This document shows positions 34,136 through 46,489 of a stretch of 64,000 nucleotides of DNA, one piece after another. The stretch's first letter is position 1. Every line of letters begins with the position of its first letter. Source of the DNA: Branchinecta lynchi (taxonomy: Eukaryota > Arthropoda > Branchiopoda > Anostraca > Branchinectidae); contig JAKZAP010000008.1 in the NCBI GenBank assembly GCA_023053575.1, forward strand, positions 3,304,715-3,368,714. The letters are read 5' to 3'. The position numbers and the translations under genes are program-made. The notes beneath the pieces are model-generated. The model did no database searches. It saw nothing but the letters and a program-made list of their open reading frames with translations, and had not been told where the DNA came from.

Positions 34136-36020
34136 ATTGTCTTTGTATTCCTTGATAACAATATCGTAAAAGAATTCTGAACTAAACTGTGCTACTTCCA
34201 TCGTTTCTGTATTTCAAATTATTTACCTGGGGACGCGAATTTTTCGGCTCGGAGCCAATGCCTGACGAAGCCTTTTTTTGACTGACTATGAGCTTTTTTA
34301 AATGACTGGAGTGACGAATATTGCGAGGCGAAGCGAAGTTCGCTCTCTTGTGTGAATTAGGCTTAAGACCGGAATTCTACTTTCTAAGCTGCTTCCGGCC
34401 GAACCTAACCTAAACAGATCTCTGTTTCTGAAATTTTAGAAACCAGTTTTTTTTGCTTGCGATGGTCTGTCGGACAGGAAGCGAAAACAAGCTGAACCGG
34501 TAGTTTCAAAATGAAGCTTTTTGGATGCTGGTAAACCAGATGATATGCATCATCTTTAGCCGGAGGCTGGAGATTCTTGGAGCAGGTTACCTTGATTTGG
34601 GGACCTTGGACCGCGTTGGAGGAAGAGATAGTTTCATCAAAGGGTTATTACCCGCAGACGGTCTCTTCCGCGAATTTGAGCGAACCCAGAAACCCAACCA
34701 TGACGTGGCTGTTTCTGGCTTTTTGCGGGACTAGCATCACTTTAGTAATTTGACTGTTACAAGATATCGCAAAGCCAACATTTACAAGGCATGTTACTAG
34801 CTTTTACTGCATCGCATGCACGTTTCCATATAGTGATGCGAATTTCGCATGCATCTTTTGCGGATGCGAGATCTTATTGCACTGTTTGTTGGCGATTCGA
34901 CTGGTGGAAGCCCTTTCATCTGAAGTAGTTTTGAGTTACTCTATCAATGCCTTCAAAAATTTCTGGGATAAGCTATAGGCTATGCTGAAAAAATTAGTGA
35001 TGAATAATGTTAGACGGATCCTGTGGGCTTTATTGTTATTATACTGTTTACTAGGTACACCTCGACGGTTTGCTCCCGTTCTGGGAACTCGAAGTCAGAC
35101 AGTAGGCTATGTGAATGGTTCAGCCTTTTCCTCTGTATTTTTTTTTTTACGTGCGGATTAATGAATGGAGAGCAATCAGTTAGTCGAATTAATTTTGTAT
35201 ACCGCCCTTTAAATTTACGAGACGATAGTGGAGTAAATAGTAGGGTCATTATCGGCATTATTCCCTTGGGCATGGCCAGGTCCGATAGATAACGAACTGT
35301 CCGTTGCGGTGTAAGTTGCAAGAGATAAGAGAAGAAATGGATTTGTGTGAATTAGGGGCTTCAGGGACAGTAGCCTATGAGACTTTAGATGCTTAATATC
35401 AGCACCAACTTGTTCCTTCCTCCGTTCGACCAGGCGTTTTGATGTTAAAACATTAGGTGTTTTCGCCGTTATCCAAACTTTGAAACATGTAACCTAATCA
35501 GTTTATGGGGCTGACTAGGCTGCCTGGAATGAGGAAGAGATTCAGCTTTCAGTAAATGAGTTCTAATGGGACTTAATAAGTCTGGGAAGTATTCAACTGT
35601 ATTTATCTTCGGCCATTGTCTGACGGAGAATCTCTTGTGTATCCGTGGTTACCAGCGTGGGCTTAAAGTGGGAATAAACAATTCAGGCTTTGCCCTAGCA
35701 ACGCTTTAGGCTGGCTTTGTATACGGTTAATCTTTGAATATTTAAACGTTAATGTGGGTTAGTCTAAGCATCTGGCTGTTGTCTATTAGCATATAGATTC
35801 ACTGTTATAATTAAATCTGATCCAGATCTACCCTGTCCCAAATCTTTTCGCGTGTGATGGATCTTTTGCATACCCTACCCTGCCTTTAGGCCGGGTTGAA
35901 TACGCTATAGCCGGATCTTTGCTAATCGTAAAATATGGAAGACCGATAATTTTGGGAATATATAAGACAAATATGCGCATCTTAGTTTTATATGGTATCA
36001 AACTTTCGTCCCTTTTCATT
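34136..36020. other. Intergenic, nothing recognised
   Basis: Opposite-strand frames at 35010-35321 and one at 34525-34734 show no domain pattern. I see no element ends. Confidence 0.45.
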
Positions 36021-36183
36021 AAACATAACACTTAAAGCTCCTTTAAACCGTCCTAGTGTTATTTTGCGAATCTGTGTCTTGCCCTAGTTAATAACAATTT
36101 AATTTCAATTTAGTTAATAAAAATTACATATTGTCAAAGTACTGTCACTTGGTCGTAAAACATAACACTTAAAGCTCCTTTAA
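36021..36183 (+). repeat. 26-bp direct repeats around a 111-bp segment
   Basis: The 26-mer starting aaacataacacttaaagctc occurs at 36021-36046 and 36158-36183. The enclosed 111 bp is AT-rich with two copies of tagttaataa. It could be a long target duplication around an inserted fragment or a simple local duplication. Confidence 0.7.
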
Positions 36184-36536
36184 GGCACACCTCGCACTAT
36201 TTACCGTTCATGTTCCAATATTGAAAACTGTTTGTAAAACTAGGCTCTGCTTTTGACAAAATATCTACGGCTTTGGCTGTTTAAAGCTTTTTCCAAGATT
36301 CATTGACTTCTAGCAAAAACTTGGCAAAACTCAAATAACCGGTTTTAACCTACGTATCAGTTGCATAATACACGAACACTAGTCGGGAGAGTAATGTACA
36401 TGTAGAATGGTGGATCGTGTTAAGTGCGAAGAATAATGAAATCTCATTAGGAGGTTGTTTGGGTCTACAGGTTCAATAACTAATGAGTGCAGTTACGGAA
36501 GGAGCTTACATTGGCATTGCCGGTACGACGGGTCCT
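36184..36536 (+). mobile_element. Family I element (I3)
   Basis: Flanked by TTAA at 36180-36183 and 36537-36540, with inverted ends aaggcacacctcgc and cgacgggtcctt. Interior landmarks (cggctttggctgttt, aaataaccggttt) match I1. Confidence 0.65.
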
Positions 36537-36891
36537 TTAAGCCGAGTATTATTTTTTACGAAGAGGATCCTAACATAACATAGGTCATACAATAAATATT
36601 ACGCTTATGTCTGATAACACTTATAACAAGGATGCGTAAGCTTATGTTAAATATTATAGGACTTTAGACAGTGCAAAGGACCAACCTTGGCTAAGATGAA
36701 GGCTAAGGTGTGCTCATGATCGGTCACTTATTCAGGCTGCTTGATTTAATTTAATTAGTAGATGCTCCCTTTTATAGTCCTTCTGTAAGTTACAGTTTAC
36801 AACTATTTTAATCATACCATAATATTTCTGTCTAGTCTGAAATAATATTGGACGTGTCAGTCAATACGTTTAACAAATTATTCTTTATATA

Positions 36892-37332
36892 CAGGAGTGT
36901 TGCATGAAGCCGCCCTTACTATGGCACCGCCCACCCCCCAATTGGCCATGGTACATGATCCTGCCACCTTGGATCATGAAGCTGCCACCCCCAGAAAAAT
37001 CATGCAAATTCCAAGAAAACAGCAAATTTTGTTATTTGCAAAAGGTCAAGGAACCTCTCTGACCAAACAGCTGGCCTCTAACTTAACCATGTAGCAAAAT
37101 ACTATTTTTAGCAAAGTGGGCGACTTCATGATCACTTGGGTGCCTATATTCTTTCGTGTTCTCCAGCTTAGCCTTGAACAATTACAAGTAAACTATGGTA
37201 CCAGCAGAAAGTGAAGGTTCTAAGCTTCCTTTCAGGATACTCCACTGGATTTTATCTCAACCTTTACTCTTTTTCCCTAAGTCATTTCCCAAAAATAGGA
37301 GTTTAGGGTTGCGGCTTCACGCAGCACTCCTG
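36892..37332. mobile_element. TIR element, 441 bp (hAT-like ends)
   Basis: Inverted ends CAGGAGTGTTGCATGAAGCC at 36892 and the complement of ggcttcacgcagcactcctg ending at 37332 differ at two positions. CAG..CTG termini fit hAT-type elements. The A/T-rich flanks do not allow an 8-bp target duplication to be called. The short open frame at 36897 lies entirely inside and begins within the TIR. Confidence 0.75.
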
Positions 37333-38057
37333 TAATATACTTCCCTTTATTGTAACAAAAGCTATCATGCACAGTTGGGTTAAGTTTGAAACCAAAAATT
37401 CAAAAAATCTAAATTTTGAAACTGAAAACTATCCCCGGCAGACAGAGTAATTTAAATCTGGAAATTTAAAGAAGTTGCCGTGTAGCAACAATAAAAACGC
37501 CAGCTAAATAAAACAGTAGAAAAATAACGACAGAAAAACTTTAAAACAGCTAAAAGTAAATGCATGTCTCATAGTTTAAATCGATTTCACCATTCTGCGG
37601 TTCTGCCGGAATAACTGCCACGTCGAAATACCGGGAATCTGCTATATCCCGATAATAATATATTTGTTTTTATTTAGAAATTCGCCGTTTTTCTGTTCTT
37701 TCCCTCGTGAGTTCGACCCATCTTGATTGATGCATGTGGATATATTGCTGGAGGTTTCCTGCCTTACACATACTTTTCTTTGGATGTCTATTGAGTTATA
37801 TATATTCAAGCGATGTATAAACAAACAACTGAAAATTCTAGGGGACGTGAGATTTGATGGGCTTTGTAGCAGCTTGGGGATAATGAGCAGACTGCAATTA
37901 GCGGTCAATTAGGGGTCGTGTAACATAATATACACACTGCTTTGCTCTAACTGATCTCCTGAATTTAAAACGACAACATTCAGAATTAGTTGTATCTTGT
38001 TCTTTTTCTATTTTGCAACCCAAAAAGCCAGGAAATGAGCCTAGTGTAACCAAGCTC
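37333..38057. other. Intergenic, upstream of the Reeler gene
   Basis: No gene called. 37604-37631 resembles the start of Reeler coding exon 1 (see findings). Confidence 0.5.
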
Positions 38058-38262
38058 TCAGCTACGATACTTTGGCAGCGAGATTTCGGCCCTTGTTGGC
38101 AAGGGTCCTCGTCAGGCTGTTGAACGTTAGGGACGACGTTGGGGGAAGAAACGAACCTGCATTGCAGGTATTTCTGAAATATCACTGCCGAAGCATCGTA
38201 GCTGACGTATCCGTTTTATACATTGTTTGAATATATATTTCCCAGTGAGCTTGGGCTCAAGG
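38058..38262 (+). mobile_element. Family C hairpin copy
   Basis: Left arm ctcagctacgatactttggc, core ggcccttgttggcaagggtc, right arm gccgaagcatcgtagctgac, then gtatccgttt and the tail gagcttgggctcaaggat. Confidence 0.75.
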
Positions 38263-38386
38263 ATATTTATCGTATTATATTTGTAGTGTTATAGCAGCCC
38301 CACCTCCTGATTAGATTTTGAAATAGATAACAAGAACGTCATCCAATGGAAAATTGAAAACTGAAGACCCCGAGACTTTAAAACAA

Positions 38387-38766
38387 TAGTTGCGTTTTCG
38401 ATCCGAATTCTCCATTCCGAATTCTCGCTTCCCAATTCTTGATTCTCGTACAAATTACCGTTTTTGTTCCTCTGGTTTCTCCATTCTCGCTTTTGACAAA
38501 AACACTAATTTGGCAGCTCGTCCGCAACCCGGTATATACGTGTTTATGCATATTGAACACTCGCACTCTGTTGATCAATCAGGGAGAAGAACGGAGAGAG
38601 GAGAATTGAGAATTCACCATCGGAGCAACTTCTCGATTCTGCAGAATCGCGAGGCTTTCCCTGTTTTCGATTCTGACAAAAATTCAACTGAATTTTATTC
38701 AACTGAATAGTCCAAAAACGCAAAATAGGAGAATCAGAAGAAGAATTCGGATCAAAAACGCAACTA
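38387..38766. mobile_element. Family M element (complete copy)
   Basis: 25-bp inverted ends start tagttgcgttttcgatccga at 38387 and finish atcaaaaacgcaacta at 38766, with one mismatch. It lies 53 bp before the splice acceptor of Reeler coding exon 1, so it sits in the intron or promoter region just upstream. Confidence 0.8.
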
Positions 38767-38836
38767 AGGAATCAATAAATCTATGATTCGTGTTTTTATT
38801 TAATTTTTCTCATTTTCAGAAAACATCACTGCCAGA

Positions 38837-38972
38837 ATGACTGCCACATCGAAGCACCAACTGCCAGTTCGATTCACTGACGTACTGCTTATTTCGTTGC
38901 TAGTACTGGTATTGCAAGTCCAAGGTTTCTCTAGAGGATCCCCTGACGGGGCCTGTTCTACACTAACTCCAG
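38837..38972 (+). CDS. Reeler-domain secreted protein, coding exon 1
   Basis: The start is ATG at 38837. A strong acceptor (tttttctcattttcag, ending 38819) precedes it by 17 bases, so an untranslated first exon must lie upstream. Residues 1-30 are MTATSKHQLPVRF followed by the hydrophobic run VLLISLLVLVLQVQG, a signal peptide with likely cleavage after QG. Then comes GACSTLTPG, the first conserved cysteine of a Reeler domain. The donor gtaaga at 38973 leaves phase 1. Reeler domains occur in reelin, spondins, ferric-chelate reductase 1 and small insect immune proteins; this gene fits the last two types best. Alone, this exon would be weak evidence, but it joins in frame to the next one. Confidence 0.8.
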
Positions 38973-38993
38973 GTAAGATTAGAGCTGAGCCTA

Positions 38994-39155
38994 CACTGTA
39001 AAAAATTTCTCCGAGTAAGGAATAAAGTTAACTGCAGCATTTGCTACTCGGATTAATCTTATCTCTACTGGGATAAGATTAATCAGAATTACAGATAATC
39101 TTATCGTAGTAGAGTCAAGATTAATCCGAGTAGCAAATACCGAGATTTTTTTATT
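38994..39155. mobile_element. Family L hairpin element (L1), right end damaged
   Basis: Starts CACTGTAAAAAATTTCTCCG and contains the inverted arms gctactcggattaatctt and aagattaatccgagtagc. The expected terminal ttttacagtg is missing on the right. Confidence 0.75.
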
Positions 39156-40740
39156 TCCAAGTTACGACCATTTCTTCATGATTTCATTCGTGAAGGGTCG
39201 CGCAGCACGGGGGGGGGGGGGGGGGGGGGTGATAACTGAGAAGGAAGAAATATGAATAGACCTTTTTTTTAATATTAACTAATATTGCAATCATTATATT
39301 GGCTGAAACCTGTTTTTGAGACTGTACTAGCCAAGTTGCGATTTGTCCAATTGTGATCGAAATATAAAATTAGGTTTCTATCAGCTCGGGTAGCAAGAAC
39401 TGTTTAAGCACAATGGACACTTCTAATGCTTTACTTTGTATTAAATGCTTCACAAATAAACATTTCCGACTTCCTTTAGAAGGCGCTACGAAAATGGGCC
39501 GTTTTCTTGTTATCCCTTGTCTTTACCTCTCTGGCATTTCGGCGATCCAAATCTTAGAAGCTGGGATATCGTGGCAGGAAATTCAAAAACTCCCAGCAAC
39601 GCTTGATAGAAAAGGATATATTTAAGATGTCACCAAAGTCAAGCCGCAGATGCAGATTACCTGATTGTTCTAGTCTTTCATCAGAAGTTCCATGGCTTAA
39701 AGTGCCTATTAAAAAGTTTTTCTTTGTGGAATAGTGCTGTGAAGCTTGATTAGCTTGCTTTATAAAATGTACCAGAATATGCCATAAGCTTATAAAAAAT
39801 AACACAGCTACAAAAATCATTCAAAAACAAATAACCTATTCAAATCTGAATTATACAAGCTGATTCTAGCATAAATTAAATATCTACTAAGTATTGTAAG
39901 AAACATCGCTTTTATCTTTGTCCAAGCTAGTAAATCGAGCATGTACTGGCCCGAAAAATTACGCTCTGAAATATCATAGAGAGGAAACTGCTGAAAAGCT
40001 GCTGATCTAGGGGGTAAGCATTGTTCCTAGGTTGTTACAGAGTGTGATTGGGGTAGTTTGATGTGCCCATTGAACTTTTAGTTGTGCTTTTGTTCAGAAA
40101 AGACCCGAGTCGGAATACTGGACAAAATCCCTCGAGACGAGATGAGAATGAGATGATCGAGTCGGCACCGAGTCACGCCGCAAGTCCTAACAAAATATGT
40201 ATATAATAATGATAATAGTTTTTGACATTGTTTGCGGCGTTTAATCTTCCTTCACTATTTTCATGTCTTGTTGTTGTTTTTTTAGTTGTTCCGATGGATT
40301 AAAGTTTGGTTTAGTGTTGGCAATTGTTTCCGCATACTTATATAATCATTTATTTTGTTATCATCAATTCTGGTGGATCAGTAAAACATAATAATAAAAT
40401 AATATAAACTCGCTTTGCTTGTCTCTCTACTTGGTCGTTAATGACGTCCGTGGAATTTTAAATTCGCCGGTCCGAGACGTTTACTCGGATTCTGAACCCT
40501 ACACCATCACCGGCGAGAACGAGACGTACAAGTCCACCAGTTCAGGTGCCCGCTGCGGTGTAACTTGCAGGAGATAAAGCAGTATTACGGAATCATAGAT
40601 GCAGACCAGTTCAGTTCGTTCTTATTATTCCCGGTTTTCCCGCTTTTATTTTATCTACCTCCATGGTACAGAAATCGGAACCTCATGTTTGTTTACAGTT
40701 TTCCGGATATCGGGTCGAAACTTACGGAGCTCGCTGGGAA

Positions 40741-40897
40741 CACTGTAAAAGGTTTCTCCGAATAAGGATGCAGTATTTGCTACTAGGATTAATCTTATCT
40801 CTATTGGAATAAAATCAATCCGAATTAGGAATGATCTTATCTCAGTAAAGACAAGATTAATCCCAGTAGCAAATACTGCAAGATTTTTTTTACAGTG
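40741..40897. mobile_element. Family L hairpin element (L2), complete
   Basis: Termini CACTGTAAAA and TTTTACAGTG, with inner arms gcagtatttgctactagg / cccagtagcaaatactgc. The 157-bp element could fold on itself almost completely. I could not define a target duplication. Confidence 0.8.
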
Positions 40898-41130
40898 AAA
40901 TTACCACAGTCAACTTATAAATATCTGACCGTCCACAGTGGCCTTTTCTCGTTTGCTTTAGTTTCTTGCGCTTTTTGTTTTGTTAAGTGCTTGTTTTGCT
41001 TCTTTTATTGATACTCCTCGCCAATTTTTTCTTAGCGGGTGAAAAATATATTGTTAGTTGGAGAAATGCTTGATAAGCCCATTCAGATACCTTTAAATAT
41101 TATTTCGTTTTTCATCATTTTTACTTTTAG

Positions 41131-41369
41131 GTCATACCGCCTCCGCGAAGACGTCCGGCTCCCCTTACGGCTTGGCCGCGGAGAAAGTCGAAGTTGCTCC
41201 CGGGGAAACTGTCGATGTTGCCATTGGTGCCCTACCCGGGAACCCGGGGCTTTTCAAGGGCTATTTGATTCAAGCTAGAGATAAGAATAACCCCGATCAG
41301 ATTGTGGGGATTTTCCAGCAGCCGATCGACAAGACTGGAAATTTGCTCAACTGCGGGCAAGGAATACAG
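41131..41369 (+). CDS. Reeler-domain secreted protein, coding exon 2
   Basis: Acceptor ttacttttag (ends 41130), phase 1 in, donor gtgagt at 41370, phase 0 out. It encodes the body of the Reeler domain: GSPYGL, VEVAPGETVDVAIGAL, the signature FKGYLIQARD, VGIFQQPI and LLNCGQGIQ with the second conserved cysteine. This order (PY, PG-V-V-I, FKG-L-QAR, G-F, C) is the family pattern. No stops or frameshifts are present. Confidence 0.88.
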
Positions 41370-42188
41370 GTGAGTGGGGTTTCAAACAGTTCGGAAATTG
41401 CCGTATTTTTCTGTTAACCGTCAACCAGAGCAAAATAACACTAAAGAGTAGCGCCAAGACTTGACAAGATTGACACACATTCGAATAGCAGCGATACTGG
41501 CACCACTAGCGATAGAGACGTCCCTGCTGAAACTCATTCAGTCGCTCATTAGCGCTAGCTCCGAAAACTTCATATTCTGAACATAGCAAAAAATGGTACA
41601 GCCTCCATTGTTTCCTTCGTGTGTGCAAACCGCACGTTTGCTTTGCTAGTAATTTCTACACCCGCAAGTTTGTCTCGTTTTAAATGCCGCAAGCGTAACG
41701 GCTACGTCCCGTTTGCAAAGCATGTGAAGCATAAGTATAGACGCTACTCACTAGTGTTATTATGCGCTGCCGTCACTTCCACTACGGAAATAGGGCCGAA
41801 TTCCTGTCATTTTTGTAGCCTATATATTCGAGTTATTTTAACTGTAATGGTCGACAGATTTAGTGCCAATTCGGCGCTACGAGTTGGATCAATCAAATTA
41901 TCTATCTATCTATCTGATATAAAAGCGATATTTTCCTTCGATTTTGCCCGTGAAGCAGAAAAAGGATCTCCGCTTATATTTGTATATGTTAGTAAATTGG
42001 GGGATGGCAGGTAACGATACACATGCGAAAATACTTCGTTTAAATTGGCTGATTTCTGATCTAATATTGCATTCTAGGGGGTGATAATATGACATTATGA
42101 TTGTTTGATCTGTCCATTGTGCTTGAAGCTTAATTATAAACAGTAAAGTGGGGGGCGTGTAGCCCTAGTGACGGAGCATAACAAGAGA

Positions 42189-43026
42189 AACAAGACCAAA
42201 GATTCTGATGGGATCCCACAAATCTAATATTTGATCCAGACAATTGGGTCTTGTCTTCGCCAGATCTAGTCTTCGCCAGGCTAATCGTCAGAAAAAAACA
42301 AGTTTAGATATACCTCTATAAGCCATATCTATTTTACGATACGGACCGAAACTTCCTGCTTTACTTCTGTCAAATTTCCGGTTTCGGCCGAATTCCGAGC
42401 GAACTAATTGTCCAGCAAAAAAGAAAATTCAGAAACGAATTCAGCGTATATCCTTATCTACAAGATTATTGTCATATACATACTCGGCGTATCTTCTTAC
42501 CCCTATGTCTGTCATCTAATCAACTTCAAGTAAAACTTTTGCTTTTGACAAATTTTCCGGTTTCTGCCGGATTCGAGGCGAACTATTTGTCCGGGTAGAA
42601 AATGCTTTACACATAAGTGTTCAGCATGTCTTCTTACCCCAAAATCGAACATATAATCAACTTCAGCTGAAACTTTAACTTTTAACCAACTTTCCGGTTT
42701 TTGCCAGGTTTCGGACGAACTACTTGTCTGGCAAGAAAATGGTTTTCACCTTCGTGTTCAGCATGTCTTCTTACCCAATAATCGACCATCACATTAGCTG
42801 TTTAAAAATATTTTGTTTGCCCCTTAATTTGAACCCCCACCCCTAATTGTAGGGCTACAGAGCCCATCTACAAACTTGACCTTAACCTTGACTCAAAGAA
42901 TCCTTACACCAAGTTTGTATCAAAATATCTAATTCCCTTTGAGAGTTATCATGCTAACAGACGGACAGTCGGACAACTTTTGCGATGTCATAGGTATCCC
43001 TCCACTTACGTTTTGGGATCCCAAAA
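42189..43026 (-). mobile_element. Family A element A8
   Basis: Begins aacaagaccaaagattctga and ends gacggacagtcggac ... tacgttttgggatccc. It has few monomers and a short microsatellite. Confidence 0.85.
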
Positions 43027-44785
43027 AGAAAACAATGCAAGAAGTAAGATTTTAGACTGAACAAAAACATAAAACAGAACTAAAATCACACGAAGAGGGA
43101 AGTATACTGTTGGTTCAGTTCACTAGCGGAACATTTGAAATCGTCCACTCTTTTATCAATAAAGGGTGGTTAATTTGTTGGTAACCTTTCGTTCAGAATT
43201 CCTTTTTGGGCTACGACCTTCTGTGATGGGTAAAAACACGGTCCATTGCTAGTAAATAAATAATTGCTGACGTCAATGGAACAGGAACAACTCAGGAAAC
43301 ATGCCAAAACTTCTATCCTTTGTCGTGTTTTGTTTATTAGAAGGCAATATAAAATTATAACTGGCGACTTCAAAGAAAGAGCAGTTAACGGGAAAAAAAT
43401 CTGGAATTTTCTCACTTTCCTTTTTGCCTAGATAATGTGTAAGCAACGTCGACGTGTCCTTGATTCTTTTTGCAAGAAATAGCATTTCTTTTCGACTTGA
43501 TATACCTGCTCATTATTCTTGATGGTAGCTGTGTTTTTCCCTAATGAGTTGTGAATATCAATTTGTACTTTAAAATGTCCGGGCTGCGTCATCGTTATGA
43601 GTTGCTGAAATTGATGACTAACTCTCCTTGCCGACGCAAAATCGCCGGGTAGCTAGCGGAAGAGCCAGAAGAGGCATCACCTCGTGTATCACAGCTGCTG
43701 CCGAAGATCGTCATGATCGTTTTACACAGAATTTGAGTGTTGAGTTTGAGTCGTTAGTGAGACGTTTTCTTGTTCTTCCCCCGGATCACTGGCGTGTTTT
43801 GGACTTAGTCATATGGAGTATTCTAGTTTGTTTTGGCTACTTAACTTCTCGTTTCCTGTCCAATGGGAGCTGTTTAACATCTCGGCTGAATTAGTCCTTG
43901 TCCAAACCTGTGCTTGTAGCTTTTGCTACGTACAAACCCACCCTCTTTCTTGGTATATCGTTAAGACCAGATGATAGTTCAGACATGAAAACATTCCCAT
44001 TGTAAATAGCAACTAATTTCTAGCTGGGAAGGTAATAAATTGAAAGATAACTTTTAAATATTCGTAAGGTCTAAAGTACTATTCATAAGTCTTGACAAGA
44101 TGATATCTAAAACCCACCATTGTTGTTATTCAATGACAATTCATTGTGCTATTTAGGAATTTAGCAATCGTGTCGCAGCAGACCAAAGGAACAGATGAAA
44201 TGACCTTAAAAAAGTGAATGTGCCCAGTTTTGTCATTATTTATGACACTTTGTTGAAATAAAAAGATTGTGTGTAAACTTCAGTTCAATGGGTTTATTAA
44301 CAAATAAGAAGATAAATCACACATCAAAATACCCAGTTCATTCTTGGACGCCGAGAACCACAATCTTTAGATTTTAAACGTAATACGCATAGTGGTCACT
44401 GCTCCATAACCAATTTCCTTTTTACCTTCCTGCACCTTACCCCAGGGGAAACCACCCAATCATTTAAAAAAAAATCATATTTATATCTTAATGATATCAT
44501 TTGTATTTTATTCTTAAACTTTTTTTTTTACCATACCTTATTTTACCTATTCTTCTGTAATGCTAATATGCAGAAGAAACCACGTCAATAACCCTTGTTT
44601 TTGACCCCCCCCCAGACCCGTTTTTCTGGACAGACGATCTTCTTAGAGCTGTTCTCGTTGACAAGTCAGTCTTCGATGTGTTGATATTATAGTTCTTTTG
44701 AAGGGTTGCACTCGGTTCCAGGAATTCCTTTTTCCTCTTAGGTCCTCTCTATCCAGCAATCAGGCAATAGTGCTAGGTTTGTTTA

Positions 44786-45245
44786 AAGTTTAACTGAAAA
44801 GCCGAGTTATTTCTGTATCATCTAACTGAATACACTGAATTATTTGGATTCTGCTAAGGGATTTTTTTTTATTTTCCACTATCGGCTCTAGTAGTAACGT
44901 TCAGAATATCTACGGCCGTCTCCGCAACGCAAATTCTACTAAGACGCGGGAAAATTCGAATCTCAATACAAACGCGGCTTTTCAGTGGCCAGTGATCAGC
45001 ATGCGTAAAGGAAACCATGCGTGAACACTTATTTTTCGTAACTCGTTTTCATCAAGCCTACAACACAGGTACAAGCGAATAGAGGTACCAGAGAGGTACC
45101 ACAAAGAAATTCCACTATACGAAAACTGATTATTCGTGAATAGCGGAGCAACAAGTAACGCTTTTTCATCGGGGTTCAAGCCTCATAAAGTGAATAAGTG
45201 ATGGGTCACTAGATTGTCCTTTCTCGGCCCTTTTCGGTTAAACTT
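44786..45245 (-). mobile_element. Family B MITE copy B6
   Basis: Ends AAGTTTAACTGAAAAG and CTTTTCGGTTAAACTT with TA outside both. 460 bp, very similar to B1. Confidence 0.85.
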
Positions 45246-46103
45246 TAAAGGAGTTGAGTTATATGGCTGTACATACGGGCGGAACTATTACCAGTCGAAA
45301 GTAATTATTGTGAAAACTACTTTAGGCCTACATTTTATTTCTGCAAAATCCTAACACTAGCGAATATTATTCACAACTGATAGAAGCATGGACTGGGGGG
45401 GATCATCTAGTGGTGATATTCAGAACCAGACGAATAGGCAAAATAGGTAAAAGGAAAACATTGAGCCTAGCTTGTATAGGAACGAAACGTTATCATAAAG
45501 TTTATATTCAGTTTCTTTTGACTGTGAATAACATTGAAAGTGTGCTAAGACCCTGCAGAAATAAAGGATACACTAGCCTTCACAATAATCATTCCTGTCG
45601 ACGGATGTTGCCTCTCCCAGTTTCAGACATATCGTATTAATTATCTCTGCTACCTATAGGACTGGTTGGAATCAGTTGGGATCTTCAATAAAATCCATCT
45701 ATCTATCGTAGGGTCATTGGTTGACGGAGAGGCTAAAAATACACCGTTGCTTCCTTTTTTCTGCCATATTCAGTAAAAGCTGTTTTTACGCACCTGTTAA
45801 TTATAGAAGTCATGCTGGTAAATTGAGTTCGTTGCCCGTAACTGCGTGTAACTTGTTCGTTCATCTTCCTTGCTATTAAAACCGTTGCTTCGACTGAAAA
45901 TACCGCAGATTCGCTTGGGAAATTTGGAAAAAAAATATTTCTGTTTTTCAGCGGTGTTTTTATATAGAAGGTGGAGGGCCTTAGTGACCCGACTGACCAT
46001 GATTAGCGCAGATCGGTTAAAAGTTAGGCCCGAATAGCGTGTTCCTCCTAGCCTTTATCCAGGAAAAAATCATCCTGTGTAGGTTTTGGCAACATTATTT
46101 TAC

Positions 46104-46489
46104 CAAGAACAAATAATCAGATAGAACCTCCGTCTCCCTATCTCTGTACTATGACTATGCTGAGTCCAGTATTTCCCCGTACCTTTTCCGCTGTGAACGA
46201 GCGGAGGTTAGTAGTTTCGCGCTACATCACGTTTCGTTACCTCTACAATTAGCTATATCGCTGTGAAACCACCTTGCGGAAAAGTGGAAGAGCGCTCAAG
46301 AGTGGGTCAGCCCGCGGAGTACGCCTCCTGCATTTTATTTCTCGTCGATGAGCAACGGTGAAGACGGAATTAGAGTAGACGGGTAGAAAGGCTACAGTAA
46401 ATACCTCTAGGTCCGCTCAGTTTTGTCGGGGTATTCATAGTCGCTGCATGGTACCAAAGACAGAGGTTCTATCTGATTATTTGTTCTTG
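46104..46489. mobile_element. TIR element, 386 bp, perfect 27-bp ends, 7-bp target duplication
   Basis: 46104-46130 (caagaacaaataatcagata and seven more bases) is the exact reverse complement of 46463-46489. ATTTTAC lies directly outside each end (46097-46103, 46490-46496). There is no transposase. The perfect ends suggest recent activity. Confidence 0.9.

Larger units (their letters stand above)
38973..41130 (+). other. Reeler gene intron 1
   Basis: It contains L1 and L2, a G21 run at 39209-39229 and otherwise no recognised features. A 44-codon open stretch at about 40443-40577 (ends GARCGVTCRR) lacks an upstream acceptor, and I do not call it. Confidence 0.7.

Noticed and set aside
40443..40577. 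44-codon open stretch in Reeler intron 1
   Set aside because: No upstream splice acceptor and no family match; adding it would break the phase-1 join between exons 1 and 2.
43628..43894. 88-codon frame with a hydrophobic segment
   Set aside because: Starts with TTG, has no acceptor in phase with the Reeler exons and no family resemblance.
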